Shown here in pieces: positions 8,791 through 19,324 of a DNA stretch of 25,000 nucleotides (positions are counted from its first letter, which is position 1; each line of letters starts with the position of its first letter). Position numbers and translations under genes: made by a program. The notes below the pieces were generated by a model. It ran no database searches and was not told where the DNA came from. It saw only the letters and a program-made list of their open reading frames with translations. The DNA comes from Prorocentrum cordatum (Eukaryota; Sar; Dinophyceae; Prorocentrales; Prorocentraceae): positions 1-25,000 of the forward strand of contig CAUYUJ010009772.1 in assembly GCA_963575745.1 (NCBI GenBank), written 5' to 3'.

Positions 8791-9289
8791 CGCGGTGGCC
8801 CCCGCCACCTGTCTGCCTCTCCTCGCCTGGCTGCACACCGCGCCGGGAGATGGCCTGACCCCACGGCGGCGCGGCCGCGCGGGTCCTCCCCGCGCTGCAC
8901 CGACGCGGCACGGCGAGCTGCGCGGAGACGCGCGACGGCCACGCCAACGTCGCCAGGCAGCTGCGCAGCACCGCCCTCGTCGGCGGGGGACCCGCTCGGC
9001 CTGCCAGAGAGCCACGAGGGGCCGCCCGGAGGCCGTCAGCGCGGAGCTCCGCAGCGCGAGCGCGATCCCCGCCCCGGGCACCAAGAGGCGCAGCCGAGCA
9101 GGAGCCACACATCAACGAAGACGCACACGGCTGCACCATTGCACACCCTCTGGATGGACTCGGGCAGCACGCACCAATTCGAGCGCTGGGTGCAGCAGCG
9201 GGCCGTCGAGGAAGCTGCACTGCAAGAAGAGCATGGCCCGCGCTGTAGCACCTCATCATCTGCAAGGACGCGCAGGAGGCCTCGGCGTT
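8791..9289. other. GC-rich unassigned stretch upstream of the decayed LINE
   Basis: There is no repeat period and no recognisable domain in any frame. Its position and composition match the decayed LINE downstream, so it may be that element's eroded 5' end. This is inference only. Confidence 0.4.
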
Positions 9290-12050
9290 CAACGGGGACC
9301 GCATCGAGTCAGATACATCGTCGCCTGCGCCCCACCTCGGCCAAGCCTCGCGCGGGAACATCATTTCTGGAAGGAGACTCGCGTGCAGCTGTGGAACGCC
9401 CGAGCCGACGATGCCGAACAGAACATGTTCAGCGACATGAACATGCGATATGGGTCGATTGGCAACGACGAGTGCGCGGACGCCAGCATTGTTTTTTGTA
9501 AGCAGGCCCCAAAGACGACCTAGCTCGTCACAGCCACGCCGACCTGATCACCAACGAGCTGAGCGCGATCAGCAGCTACTGGAACTGGGGGCCCAACTAC
9601 TTCCGCAACAAGGGATCGCAAAATCGCATCGACGACTACATCACCCCGACCAAACTCAAGTTCGTCATCACCAACATGACTATGGCTAGGAATGCCTCAC
9701 GGCGACTCCGCATACTACCCGTCATCGACCACGTTCCCCTGTCTATGGAAGCTATCACCTCTGTGCCAGAACACTACCGTGACAGATCGCAACCCCGATG
9801 GGACTGGGGACTATTATCAGCCCGCCTACAGACAAGACCTCAACGGCTTGCTTTCTTCGAAGCCCTACATGCACAATACGAACTTCACCGTGCTCGACTT
9901 ACCCGCCTTACGCCAACCCTACTTGTCCTGCTGCCGCCGTAGGGTACCTCATCAAGGACACTGCAGCCCAGTTTTCCAGGCAATGCACCAGCTTGGGCCA
10001 CCGAAGCTAAGGCCGAACGCACCCGCCCACTTCAACAACGCGCTCATCATTACGAAGCCGGACTCGACCTCCATCACGACGCAATACGACTAGTCTCCAG
10101 GCAACTGAAGCCACAACGACGCTGGCACAACGACTGGTGGCGCACTTCTGTCGACGACCAACTTCGCGAAGCGTGGGCTGTAGGAGACCTCGCTCGGGCC
10201 GGCCATCTGGGTCGCGTTCGCGCGGGCACCCGCGCGGGCGGCAAGAAGAGCAGCCACCCGTCGGTCGCCTCCGCGCGACCGCGAGGCCAGACCTCCTCGC
10301 GTCGTGAAATAGTCACGACGGGAGGTGTTTCGTCAAGACGGCCACCGAACCCAGACCTCCTCGCGTCGTGAAACAATCACGACGGGAGATGTTTCGTTAT
10401 TGTCGGCCTCCGGTGCCCTTCCCAGGCCCCGGGACTGTCAAAAAACGATTCAGGATGAAAAACCGACCACGGGGAAGGGGTCCAGACCTCCTCGCGTCGT
10501 GAAACAGTCACGACGGGAGGTTTTTCGTTATTGTCGGCCTCCAGGTGCCCTTCCTGGGCCCCGGGACTGTCAAAAAACGATTGATTCAGGATGAAAACCC
10601 GGCCCCAGGGAAGGGGTGCAGACCTCTGGGGTTGACGCTGTGAAAGAATGACGACGTCGGAGGTCTGGGAAGGAGGTGTGGGAGCCACATCACACCCGAC
10701 CAGCATCTACCTGCAGACGACACCACTGTCAAGGCACTAGCCTCACCTGTTGAGGGCATCGCCCAGTTCGGCCCGTCCAGCACGGCGCCACGCAGACCGA
10801 CCTCGACGCCGCGGTGGAGGACGCGTGGCACACGAAGACTCGAGGTTGGGCCATCAAGCACCGACGTCACAATGCTGAATAGTCTTGGCCTGGAGAGATT
10901 ACTCAGACCCTCTCTGTCCAAAGTACATCACCCGACCCAAGACGGAGACGCGAGGACTTGAATTCGAAGATAACTACTACACTCACATCCACAACCTCGT
11001 CCTAACCGAAGCACCTGCTCGATGACCTCGCTGCCACATACCAGTTGCAGAAGCGAGCGTCGGCCACGCCTTGCACACCTTTCTCCTGGCGAACGCTCGT
11101 ACCACGCGAACGTTACCGCCACGAGCCACAACGAGCCAGGTCGTCACCATCGGGAAGAAGAACCACGGGCCCAGCGACGACGAGATCCACGACATCCATC
11201 ATTGCCTCCATCTGCTGCACCGCTTCTGCTGCTGGTGCCGGATGCATTCCCGCGTGGGCCGGCGCGACTACGGAGGCCCTCTCATCCCCCCCGCCTGGGA
11301 CTGCGGCGGCACTCGCCCACGACGCCGCGAAGGCCTCGTGCGACTCGCCACGGCAACCGTGGGGCGCTCGCTGGCCGCGGGCCGACACCTCCCGGCCCAA
11401 TCCTACGACGTGCGCAACGCCTTCGCCACAGGCGGCCGCTCACTCCGCCCCCGGGCCCACCATGACCAAACCGACAACGAGCCCTCCGACGAGATGCCCA
11501 CCCAGCGCCGCGAGCGCGCGGCCCTCGCCATCGACGCCGGCGACCTCCGCGGGAGGGCGCACGGGCGACGGCAGCAAGCCCGAGCTCTTCCTGGCCGCGT
11601 GCTGCTGTGGAGCCGAGGCCCGGCTGGAGGAGGCCACCGAACGCACCAGGGACGGCCCCACCGTCGAGTGCCCCCTCGCGGACGCCGAGCAGCAGGTCTC
11701 CGTGGGCGCTGTCGTCGGCGATCTTGGTCGCACCTGCGCCTCTCGCCTGCCGGCGAGCCCCGAACACGACGGGCACGGCCACGCGCCACAAGTACATCCA
11801 CACGACAGGCCACCGCCTGAACGTCGAGAAACAGGACACCCTCGTCTGCACCACCAACGCCAAGAGCCGCTCGCGACATCGAGCAGCGCATCGCGGGCAC
11901 CAGCGTCCCCCGCTTGATTCACCTCGGGGGTTTGCCCAACCCCACCGGCTCCAAGTACACCGGGATCAAGGAGCGCATCAAGTTCGGAGATGGGCGATGC
12001 AAACAGCGAGACCGACTTACTGATCCCGCTCAGATGCACGATTGGAAATG
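9290..12050 (+). pseudogene. Decayed second LINE (APE-RT polyprotein remnant), frameshifted
   Basis: Endonuclease-like pieces come first. VACAPPRPSLAREHHFWKE and DMNMRYGS (about 9320-9460) are in one frame. After a frameshift near 9500 come HADLITNELSAI, NRIDDYITP and DHVPLSMEA (9532-9760), which resemble the RIDYI and DHVPV motifs. A TAG lies at 9940. WHNDWWRTSVDDQLREAW (about 10110-10170) resembles the linker before the RT. After a repeat insertion, SYDVRNAFA (11401-11427) resembles RT motif A. VGAVVGDLGRTC (about 11701-11735) sits where the catalytic DD is expected but shows GD. LIHLGGLPNPTGS (about 11920-11960) resembles motif E. At least four frame changes and several stops make it non-functional. 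It is not the same family as the LINE at 2111-5140. Outer limits are approximate. Confidence 0.65.
10287..10668. mobile_element. Hairpin repeat cluster with inverted CCAGACCTCC ends, inserted in the decayed LINE
   Basis: CCAGACCTCC starts at 10287, 10351 and 10482, and the inverse GGAGGTCTGG ends at 10668. Each start opens a hairpin: ACCTCCTCGCGTCGTGA, a short A-rich loop, then TCACGACGGGAGGT. Between them lies a 131-bp unit with GTTATTGTCGGCCTCC and GGGACTGTCAAAAAACGA. No coding capacity and no clear flanking duplication are seen. It may be a MITE-like element with internal tandem duplication, or a local satellite. Confidence 0.55.
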
Positions 12051-12700
12051 CAACGCAGTTTCTCAACCACCCATAGTCTGACAACTCACCAGACGCATTC
12101 ATCAGCGCCTGGTCGCAGCCGAGTTACCACAGTCTCCGCCATTACCATCGACAACATCTGCCTCGGCTGCTTAACCATATTTCCTCGCACCGCTCATTGC
12201 CAACGCCATCTTCAAAAATCATGGAAAGCAAACCGATGCATTCCCGAACTAACACATCACCTGTACACCTGGAAGCCGTCGAGTGCGCCCCGATGTCCGA
12301 TAGCATCTATCAGCGACAAGCCCAAATGAAACATTAGCTATCACGAGCCCCGAGAAGTGCGATGACATCTCGCCGATCATATTCCTCCAACTCCGTCGGG
12401 CGCTAGGCTCAAGCCTGCGCGTGCGAAGGCAACTCCATCGAGACCTCAGGCGCCAGCACACAGATGGAAGCATTTGTCGGGGAAGCGCAGAGCAGTTCGG
12501 GTGCAAGTGGACACTGCCGACCTGAGAGATCAGCTTGGAGCAGCGCATAGCACGCCGCCTCCAATGCCCATCCGTCTTCGAGGCCACCAGCTTCGATAGC
12601 AAGCCAGGCCCCGCCTGACAGCGGCACCGCCAGCGAGTGCGACCGCAGCCTCGCCCAGAATGCCGAGTGCGCCAGTTATTCCTACACCTGCACTGCCTGC
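12051..12700. other. Unassigned stretch after the decayed RT, possibly its C-terminal tail
   Basis: Base use resembles the preceding LINE remnant. Short Cys-containing pieces such as EQFGCKW and AECASYSYTCTAC could be an eroded zinc-finger tail, but frames are broken and I cannot support a domain. Confidence 0.3.
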
Positions 12701-12715
12701 CCCACTTCGAGCGCG

Positions 12716-13070
12716 AAGCTGACGGCCGCAGCCGCAGCACAGCCCGCCACGCCGAGCGCGAACGGGCGCCCCCCCCAAGGGATCCTCCCAGGCGTCCGGG
12801 AGCGCTGGTGCCGCAGAAAGGGCCACCAGCCGAGCACAAATCTCGGCGTTCCTGCCTCGCGCGCCCGACCTCGGGCGCAGCGCCACAACGATGGGCGCGG
12901 CGACCGAGCCAGGGCTGCCGCCCCGCGAGCGCCCCTGACGGACGGCCGCAGCCGCAGCGCGGCCGGCCACGTCGACGACGAACGGGCGCCTCCCCCCTCC
13001 CATGGGATTCCCCCGGGCGTCCCGGAGCGCTGGTGCGACAGGAAGGGCCGTCAGCCAGGCACAAAAGGGG
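12716..13070. repeat. Imperfect GC-rich tandem duplication, offset ~220-225 bp
   Basis: GACGGCCGCAGCCGCAGC at 12721 recurs at 12941. GGAGCGCTGGTGC at 12799 recurs at 13024, followed in both by AAGGGCC and GCACAAA. The second copy ends against the CTC tract. Confidence 0.75.
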
Positions 13071-13096
13071 AAGACGGGCGCGCCAGTTCCCAAGGA

Positions 13097-13440
13097 CTCC
13101 TCCTCCTCCTCCTCCTCCTCCTCCTCCTCCTCCTCCTCCTCCTCCTCCTCCTCCTCCTCCTTCTCTTCCTCTCCCTCTTCCTCTTCCTCCTCCCCCTCCT
13201 CCTCCCCCCTCTCCTCCTCCTCCTCCTCCTCCTCCTCCTCCTCTCCTCCTCTCCTTCCTCCTCCTCCTCCCTCTCTTCCTCCTCCTCCTCCTCCTCCCCC
13301 CTCTCCTCCTCCTCCTCCCTGCTCCTCCGCCTCCGCCTCCTCCTCCTCGCCCTCCTCCTCCTCCTCCTCCTCCTCCTTTTCATGCTCATCCTCCTCCTTT
13401 TCCTGCTCCTCCGCCTCCGCCTCCGCCTCCGCTTCCTCTT
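13097..13440 (+). repeat. (CTC)n polypyrimidine tract
   Basis: About 345 bp of CTC/TCC triplets with almost no purines. It is a likely triplex-forming tract, although that is inference. Confidence 0.95.
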
Positions 13441-14870
13441 AGCATTGTTGTTATTAGCATTCGCATGCTTATTAGTATTAGTCTGAGAATTAGTCGTCTT
13501 CGTAATGTGAGTGTTAGTATTGTAATTATTCGGCTTCTTATAACTCATAGTAGCACCAGTATTAATAGTAGTGATCATTTTATTATTATCAGTACTGTTA
13601 TAGCTAGTATGGTAAATAGTACTATCAGTACTATTATCACAAGTACTAGTAGCATTCCTACTAGTATTAGTATTATTCCTCCTCCTCCTCCGCCTCCTCC
13701 TCCTTCTCTGACTATTCCTCTCCCTCTTCCTCTTCCTCATCTTCCCCCTCCTCCTCCCCCTCCTCATCCCCCTCTTCCTCCTCCTCCTCCTCCACCTCTT
13801 CCTCCTCCTCCTCCTCTTACTATTCCTCCTCCTTATATTGTTACTTTTATTTGTATGAATATTATTGGTATTATTGGTATTAGTGTTAGCATTGTCATTA
13901 ATACCACGATTTCACTATTCTTATTAGTATTATCAGTATTATTAGTAGTGCGGTTATCATTACTATTATTAGTATTAGTCTCAGTCTTAATATTATTAAT
14001 ATAAGCATTCGGATTATTAACATTATTCGTGGTATTGATATTAAACGTATTCAAATAGGCATCGTTTAGTATGAGTATCAGTACGACTGTTACTGTGACT
14101 GTTGTTATTAGGAGTATCATTAGTCGGCTTATTATTAGTACTCTTATAATTGAAATTACTAGTATTAGTAACACCAGGATGAATATTAATACTAGTCTAA
14201 CCGTTATTACTATTAGTAGTAGCAGTAGTACTCGCGTTACTACTACTAAAAAATACCAACCACAGTGGCATCAGTAGTCGTATGAATAGCCGTAGTAGTC
14301 AGACGATCAATGATAATATTAGTAGTAGTATTTGCATTACAAGTATTACTGCTGCTACCATTATTATGGTTATTACTTGTTTTCGTATTAGTAGTCTGAA
14401 TATTAATAATCTTATCACTAATACTATTCGTTTTAGTAGTTTAGTAGTAATGCTCTTAATTGGTAGTATATGAGTGGCCGTCCTCTTCTTCGTATTCCTA
14501 GTATGAGTCGTACTACTAATATGCTTAGTCGTAGTGCTGCTATTATTATTGTGTTTTATTAATGCTATTTTGTATTACTAGTAGGATCAGTCTGTGTCGC
14601 CTCGACCTTATTCCGACTATTACTGCTATTCTTCGTGTTATCAATATTCATATTTCCATTATTATTCTGAATACTAATATTTTTCTTCGTCTAATTAGTA
14701 TGGTTCTTCTTATTATTCGTTATAGTACTCTTACTGCTACTCACATTAGTATGCATTATACGTTTCGTCGTATTGAAACGTCGTATCATTACTATTAGTA
14801 TTATTAGTAGGCATATTCTTCGCATTAAAATTATGCTTACTCTTAGTTTTCTTAGTATTCGCATTACTAT
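13441..14870 (+). repeat. Degenerate ATT/AGT triplet DNA with an embedded CTC block (13678-13835)
   Basis: About 1.4 kb of AT-rich DNA with clear period-3 texture (TATTAG, AGTATT, ACTAGT) resembles the decayed part of 226-420. A 160-bp CTC block interrupts it. No gene-like content is seen. Confidence 0.85.
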
Positions 14871-15000
14871 TTCCCCACATCCTAAATGGGGTTCTTGATT
14901 TCTCTGGACACCCCGCGCAGTCCTCCCACACCCCCTCTCTCTCTCTTTTTCCCCACATCCAAAGTGGGGTTCTTGTTTTCTCTGGACACCTCGCGCAGGA
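14871..15000 (-). repeat. Two tandem copies (78-bp offset) of the CCCC-GGGG hairpin element, inverted
   Basis: TTCCCCACATCC starts at 14871 and 14949. Each is followed by a GTGGGG or ATGGGG arm, TTCTTG and TTTCTCTGGACACC. On the minus strand this matches the hairpin elements at 6290 and 7948. Confidence 0.75.
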
Positions 15001-15350
15001 ACCTCACCTCACCTCACCTCCCACCCCTCTCCCCTTCACTCACCATCATCATTATCACCATCACCACTCATCGTCACTACTCATCATCATCCTCATCATC
15101 GTCACCATCATCATAATCATCACACTCATTCACGCTCACACCATTATCATCCTCATCATCAACAACATCATCATCATTCGATCAATCATCATCAGTATCA
15201 CATTCATCATCATCACCATCCTCATCATCAATCAGCATCACCACTCATCATCATGATCATCATCATCGTCATCATCCTCATCATCGTCACCATCATCATC
15301 ACTCGATCACCTACCCACTCGTCATCATCGTCATCATCATCATCATCATC
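15000..15350 (+). repeat. CAT/CTC-type microsatellite
   Basis: CACCT pentamers at 15002-15020 are followed by degenerate CAT triplets. No other feature is seen. Confidence 0.85.
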
Positions 15351-15450
15351 ATCACTCACTGACTCACTCACTCACTCACTCACTCACTCACTCACTCACT
15401 CACTGACTCACTCACTCACTCACTCACTCACTCACTCACTCACTCATCAC
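15351..15450 (+). repeat. (ACTC)n tetranucleotide tract
   Basis: About 24 copies of ACTC with rare ACTG. It is the only long period-4 tract in the window. Confidence 0.95.
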
Positions 15451-15474
15451 TTCGTCATCACTCACCCCCGTACC

Positions 15475-16364
15475 TGGAATATGGATGAAGTCTCAAGCGG
15501 GAGTTTCGTCTGTGAGTGAATTGTGAGGAAGTCTCAGGCAGGAGCCCCCTCCCTATGGGTCCCGCACTTCATGTTGGTAATCCGAGCGGGTCATCCGAAA
15601 CGTGTAACTGTCGTCACTTTTGGGCTCTCAGGTTTGAATTTGGGGGAAGTATCAAGCGGGAGCTTCGTCTGTGAGTGAATTGTGAGGAAGTCTCAGGCGG
15701 GAGCCCCCTCCCTATGGGTCCCGCACCTCATATTGGTAATCCGAGCGGGTCATCCGAAACGTGTAACTGTCGTCACTTTTGGGCTTCTCAGGCCTGAATT
15801 TGGGGGAAGTATCAAGCGGGAGCATCGTTTGTGAGTGACTTGTGAGGAAGTCTCAGACGGGAGCCCCCTTCCTATGGGTCCCGCACTTCATGTTGTTAAT
15901 CCGAGCGGGTCATTCGAAACGTGTAACTGTCATCACTTTTGGGCTCCTCAGGCCTGAATTTGGAGGAAGTATCAAGCGGGAGCTTCGCCTGCGAGTGAAT
16001 TGTGAGGAAGTTTCAGGCGGGAGCCCTTTCCTATGGGTCCCGCACTTCATGTTGGTAATCCGAGCGGGTCATCCGAAACGTGTAACTGTCGTCACTTTTG
16101 GGCTTCTCAGGCCTGAATTTGGGGGAAGTATCAAGCGGGAGCTTCGTCTGTGAGTGAATTGTGAGGAAGTCTCAGGCGGGAGCCCTTTCCTATGGGTCCC
16201 GCACTTCATGTTGGTAATCCGAGCGGGTCATCCGAAACGTGTAACTGTCGTCACTTTTGGGCTTCTCAGGCCTGAATTTGGGGGAAGTATGAAGCGGGAG
16301 CCTCGTCTGTGAGTGAATTGTGAGGAAATCTTAGGCGGGAGCCCCCTCCCTATGGCTCCCGCCT
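15475..16364 (+). repeat. ~160-bp satellite array, about 5.5 units
   Basis: GTGAGGAA starts at 15523, 15682, 15842, 16002, 16161 and 16320, so the period is 159-160. Each unit holds two versions of the shared core, GAGGAAGTCTCAGGCGGGAG and GGAAGTATCAAGCGGGAG. It also holds CTATGGGTCCCGCACTTCA and CGAAACGTGTAACTG. Units are about 95% alike, which suggests recent expansion or homogenisation. No protein is supported. Confidence 0.95.
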
Positions 16365-16376
16365 TTTGGGCCAAAA
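16334..16376. repeat. Perfect hairpin and TTTTGGGCCAAAA palindrome at the satellite end
   Basis: GGCGGGAGCC (16334-16343) and GGCTCCCGCC (16354-16363) form a perfect 10-bp inverted repeat with a 10-base loop. TTTTGGGCCAAAA follows at 16364-16376. Inner units read GGGTCCCGC here and pair less well, so the perfect arm is special to the terminal unit. Confidence 0.7.
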
Positions 16377-16490
16377 CTTAAGCCTCCAGCGCCCTGCGCG
16401 GAGCTAAACAGATGATCATGTGGGGTCCTTCCGTCGGAGTAATCGTATTCTTTTTTCGATTAACAATTGTTATTACTATTAATATGACTC
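16377..16490. other. Short unassigned AT-rich stretch
   Basis: This is unique-looking sequence between the satellite end and the next CTC tract. No motif is recognised. Confidence 0.5.
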
Positions 16491-16700
16491 CTCTTCTGCT
16501 CCCTCTTCCTCCTCCTCCTCCTCCTCCTCCTACTCCTTCTCATTCTCGCCCTCCTCCTCCTCCTCGTCCTCGTCCGGGGTGTTTCCCTCCTCCTCCTACT
16601 CCCTCTCTCCCTCCTCCACCCTTTCCTCCCTCCATCCACCCGACACCCTCTCTCCTCCACCTGCTCCCTCCTCTGACCATCCCTCCACCTGCCCCCCTCT
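16491..16700 (+). repeat. Polypyrimidine (CTC)n tract
   Basis: CTC/CCT triplets dominate, with few purines. Similar in type to 13097-13440. Confidence 0.9.
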
Positions 16701-16702
16701 CC

Positions 16703-16728
16703 CTTGAGCGCCCAGGCCGGCGCTCAAG
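16703..16728. repeat. 9-bp perfect inverted repeat
   Basis: CTTGAGCGC and GCGCTCAAG are separated by 8 bases. It stands alone between a polypyrimidine tract and non-repetitive sequence. Confidence 0.7.
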
Positions 16729-17215
16729 TGCTGCCGCTCGCACACCCGAAAGGGCTCTCTGGATCATGCGCCTTTGCCTTTGAAACAAGGTCTGGACTTC
16801 ATCGCCTCCTCTTCCTCCCATCCGTCTTTCCTCCGTTTATCTCTCTCTCTATCTCTTTCTATCTCTCTCTCTCTCTCACTCCGGCTCTCTCTCTCTCTCT
16901 CTCTCTCTTTCTTGTGAAGGAGAGGACAAAGGCGGGCCAACAGGCCGGAGCAAGGGGCGAGGTGGAAGCGTCCTCTCGCCAGCTCGGCGCTGCGACATCC
17001 AGGAGGCAAGGGCGACCTCACGGACGAGGAGGGGGAGGACGAGGCGCGAAGGAGACAGCAAGCAGGGACGCCCCAGACCCTTCCCTCCCACCACCAGTTC
17101 CCTGCTCACATCCGTCCTCACACCGTCCCCGCCCAGCCCCGAGAGCACCGTCCTCCGACAGCTGTTCCTGCCCAGCCTCGTCGAGGGGGTACAGGTCGTT
17201 AGAGTCGGGACTGCG
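16729..17215. other. Unassigned GC-rich stretch containing a CT dinucleotide tract (16838-16912)
   Basis: Besides the (CT)n run there is about 300 bp of non-repetitive sequence (16913-17215). Frames are open on both strands but show no domain or codon signal that I can recognise. Confidence 0.45.
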
Positions 17216-17221
17216 CGAGGT

Positions 17222-17438
<217 letters not shown>

Positions 17439-18480
17439 AGGAGAGTGGGGCGGGCGTGGCGACGAGGAGGTGGGCGCGAGCGGGGAGGGATGGCGGAGGA
17501 GAAGGACGCGAGGGGGGGCGGAGGGGGGGCGGAGGAGGAGGAGGAGGGGTGTGGGAGGTGGTAGGGAAGGCACGAAAGTGGGAGGAGAGGGGGAGAGCGC
17601 AAAGGGGTTATGAGGAGGAGGAGGAGGAGGCGGCGGAAGAGAGACAAGGAGAAAGGAGGGGGGAGGGAGGGAGGGAGGGAGGGAGGGAGGCAGGAAGAGA
17701 CGGGGAGAAGGGAGGGAGGGAGGAGGGAGGGAGGAAGGGAGGAAGAGAGGGAAAAGAGGGAGGGAGGAGGGAGGAGGGAGGAGGGAGGCGTGCGCGAGCG
17801 TTCGCGTGCGGATGGGGGGCGGGACGAAGGAGGAGAGGAAGGGGTAGGAGGAGGAGGACGAGAAAGAGGAGGAGGAGGAGGAAGATGAAGAAGAAGAAAA
17901 AGAGAAGGAGGAGGAGGAGGAGGAGGACGAGGAGGAGGGGGAGGGGGAGGAGGAGCAGGAGGAGGAGGAGGAGGAGGAGGAGGGGGAAGGAGGGGGAAGG
18001 AGGTTAAAGAGGAGGGGGGATAGAGGAGGGATAGGAGGAGGCAGACGAAGAGTGGAGGAAGGCAGGCATGCAAGGAAGGGGGAAAGCAGGTACGGAAGGA
18101 GACGAGGAAAGGGACGGAGAAGGAGGAAGAGGGCGGATGGAGGGGCGGGAATGGGCGGAGGGGACAGTAACGAGAAGGAGGGGGAGGAGGAGGGGGGAGG
18201 GGGAGGAGGAGGAGGAGGAGGAGGAGGAGGAGGAGGAGGGAGGAGGAGGCGGAGGGATGGATGGATGAGGGAGGAAGCGGAGAAGGGTCCTACTGGAGGG
18301 GGCGTCACAGGAGAATCCAGCAGGCCCGGAGCGCACTCCTAGCATCCAGGAAAGAGCTCGAGGGGGGAAATGGTGGACGCTCTGGAGAAGGTTAGTGACG
18401 GCAGGTTGTAGAGAGAAGGAAGGGAGGGAAAGAGGGGCGGGGAGCAGGAGGAGTAAGAGGGAGGGGGCGAAGGAGTCCTC
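17439..18480 (+). repeat. ~1-kb polypurine tract (GGA/GAGG-rich)
   Basis: The plus strand is almost all G and A, with GAGG tetramers (about 17660-17770), GGA triplets and GGGA variants. A less repetitive piece lies at 18280-18410. It is the strand-reversed counterpart of the pyrimidine tracts at 13097 and 16491. Confidence 0.9.
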
Positions 18481-18489
18481 CACCTCCCG

Positions 18490-18542
18490 TACCTCCTCCT
18501 CCTCCTCATCATCATCATCATCATCCTCAGCCTCCTCCTCGC

Positions 18543-18598
<56 letters not shown>

Positions 18599-18630
18599 CG
18601 ATCACCACCACCATCACCACCACCACCACA

Positions 18631-18664
<34 letters not shown>

Positions 18665-18738
18665 TCATCACCATCACCATCACCATCACCATCATCATCA
18701 CCATCACCATCACCATCATCATCATTATCATCATCACC

Positions 18739-18772
<34 letters not shown>

Positions 18773-18816
18773 TCACCATCACCATCACAATCACCATCAC
18801 CATCATCATCATCATC

Positions 18817-18847
<31 letters not shown>

Positions 18848-18985
18848 GCATCAGCATCATCATCATCATCATCATCATCAGCATCATCATCATCATAATC
18901 ATCATAATCATCAGGATCGCCATCATCATCGTCATCATCACCACTGACATCACCATCCTCATCATCACAACCATCACCATCATCA
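18490..18985 (+). repeat. CAT/CAC microsatellite
   Basis: About 500 bp of CAT with CAC-rich sub-blocks, ending directly before the first copy of the ~110-bp dispersed element. Confidence 0.95.
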
Positions 18986-19004
18986 GAAACAGCCAAAATG
19001 GCAT

Positions 19005-19125
19005 GACTGTTCGTTATTACCTGCTCGCGTGCTGTTGAACACGTATACCCCAAACCATCGATACCCGCCCTCTTCTGTCTTCGATCGTAGCCCCATTGGG
19101 GGTACACCTTTCGTGACTGCAACGT
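19005..19125 (+). repeat. Dispersed ~110-bp element, copy 1
   Basis: CTGTTCG, then GTATACCCCAAACC, TCGATACCCGCCCTCTTC and CTTCGATCG, then a CCCC/GGGG hairpin. Homologous blocks are at 20573-20680 and 21725-21832. All three follow a triplet microsatellite or its remnant. Confidence 0.75.
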
Positions 19126-19324
19126 GTATTGCGTGCAGCCCCTAAAGAGGGGAAGAAAGGACGGATGGAAGGAAGGGGCACGGGGGAGGGAGGAGGATGG
19201 AGCACGAGAGAAAGCAACAGGAGGGGGGGGTTAGGATCAGCAAACACGCGGCAGAACCAGACGGGCAGATGTGGCGCACCACGTCGCCACGGCCGCCAGA
19301 CGTGCTAACGCGCCCGCGAGCCAA
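19126..19324. other. Unassigned purine-rich spacer
   Basis: A purine-rich run covers 19145-19235. Non-repetitive sequence follows up to the first 140-bp satellite unit. No feature is recognised. Confidence 0.4.

Noticed and set aside
7993-8942. Long acidic (poly-Asp) and poly-Met/poly-Ile/poly-Ser frames across CAT tracts
   Set aside because: Interruptions are not synonymous in any frame, and all frames stay open only because the DNA has period 3.
11071-11917. Overlapping intact plus-strand genes in this GC-rich region
   Set aside because: The RT-like motifs are scattered over three frames, so these are pieces of one broken LINE rather than separate genes.
18991-19002. 12-base match (GCCATTTTGGCT, minus strand) to the inner part of the dinoflagellate spliced leader
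   Set aside because: The flanking bases do not match the 22-base leader on either side and the motif is partly self-complementary. Chance or a very old relic cannot be separated.
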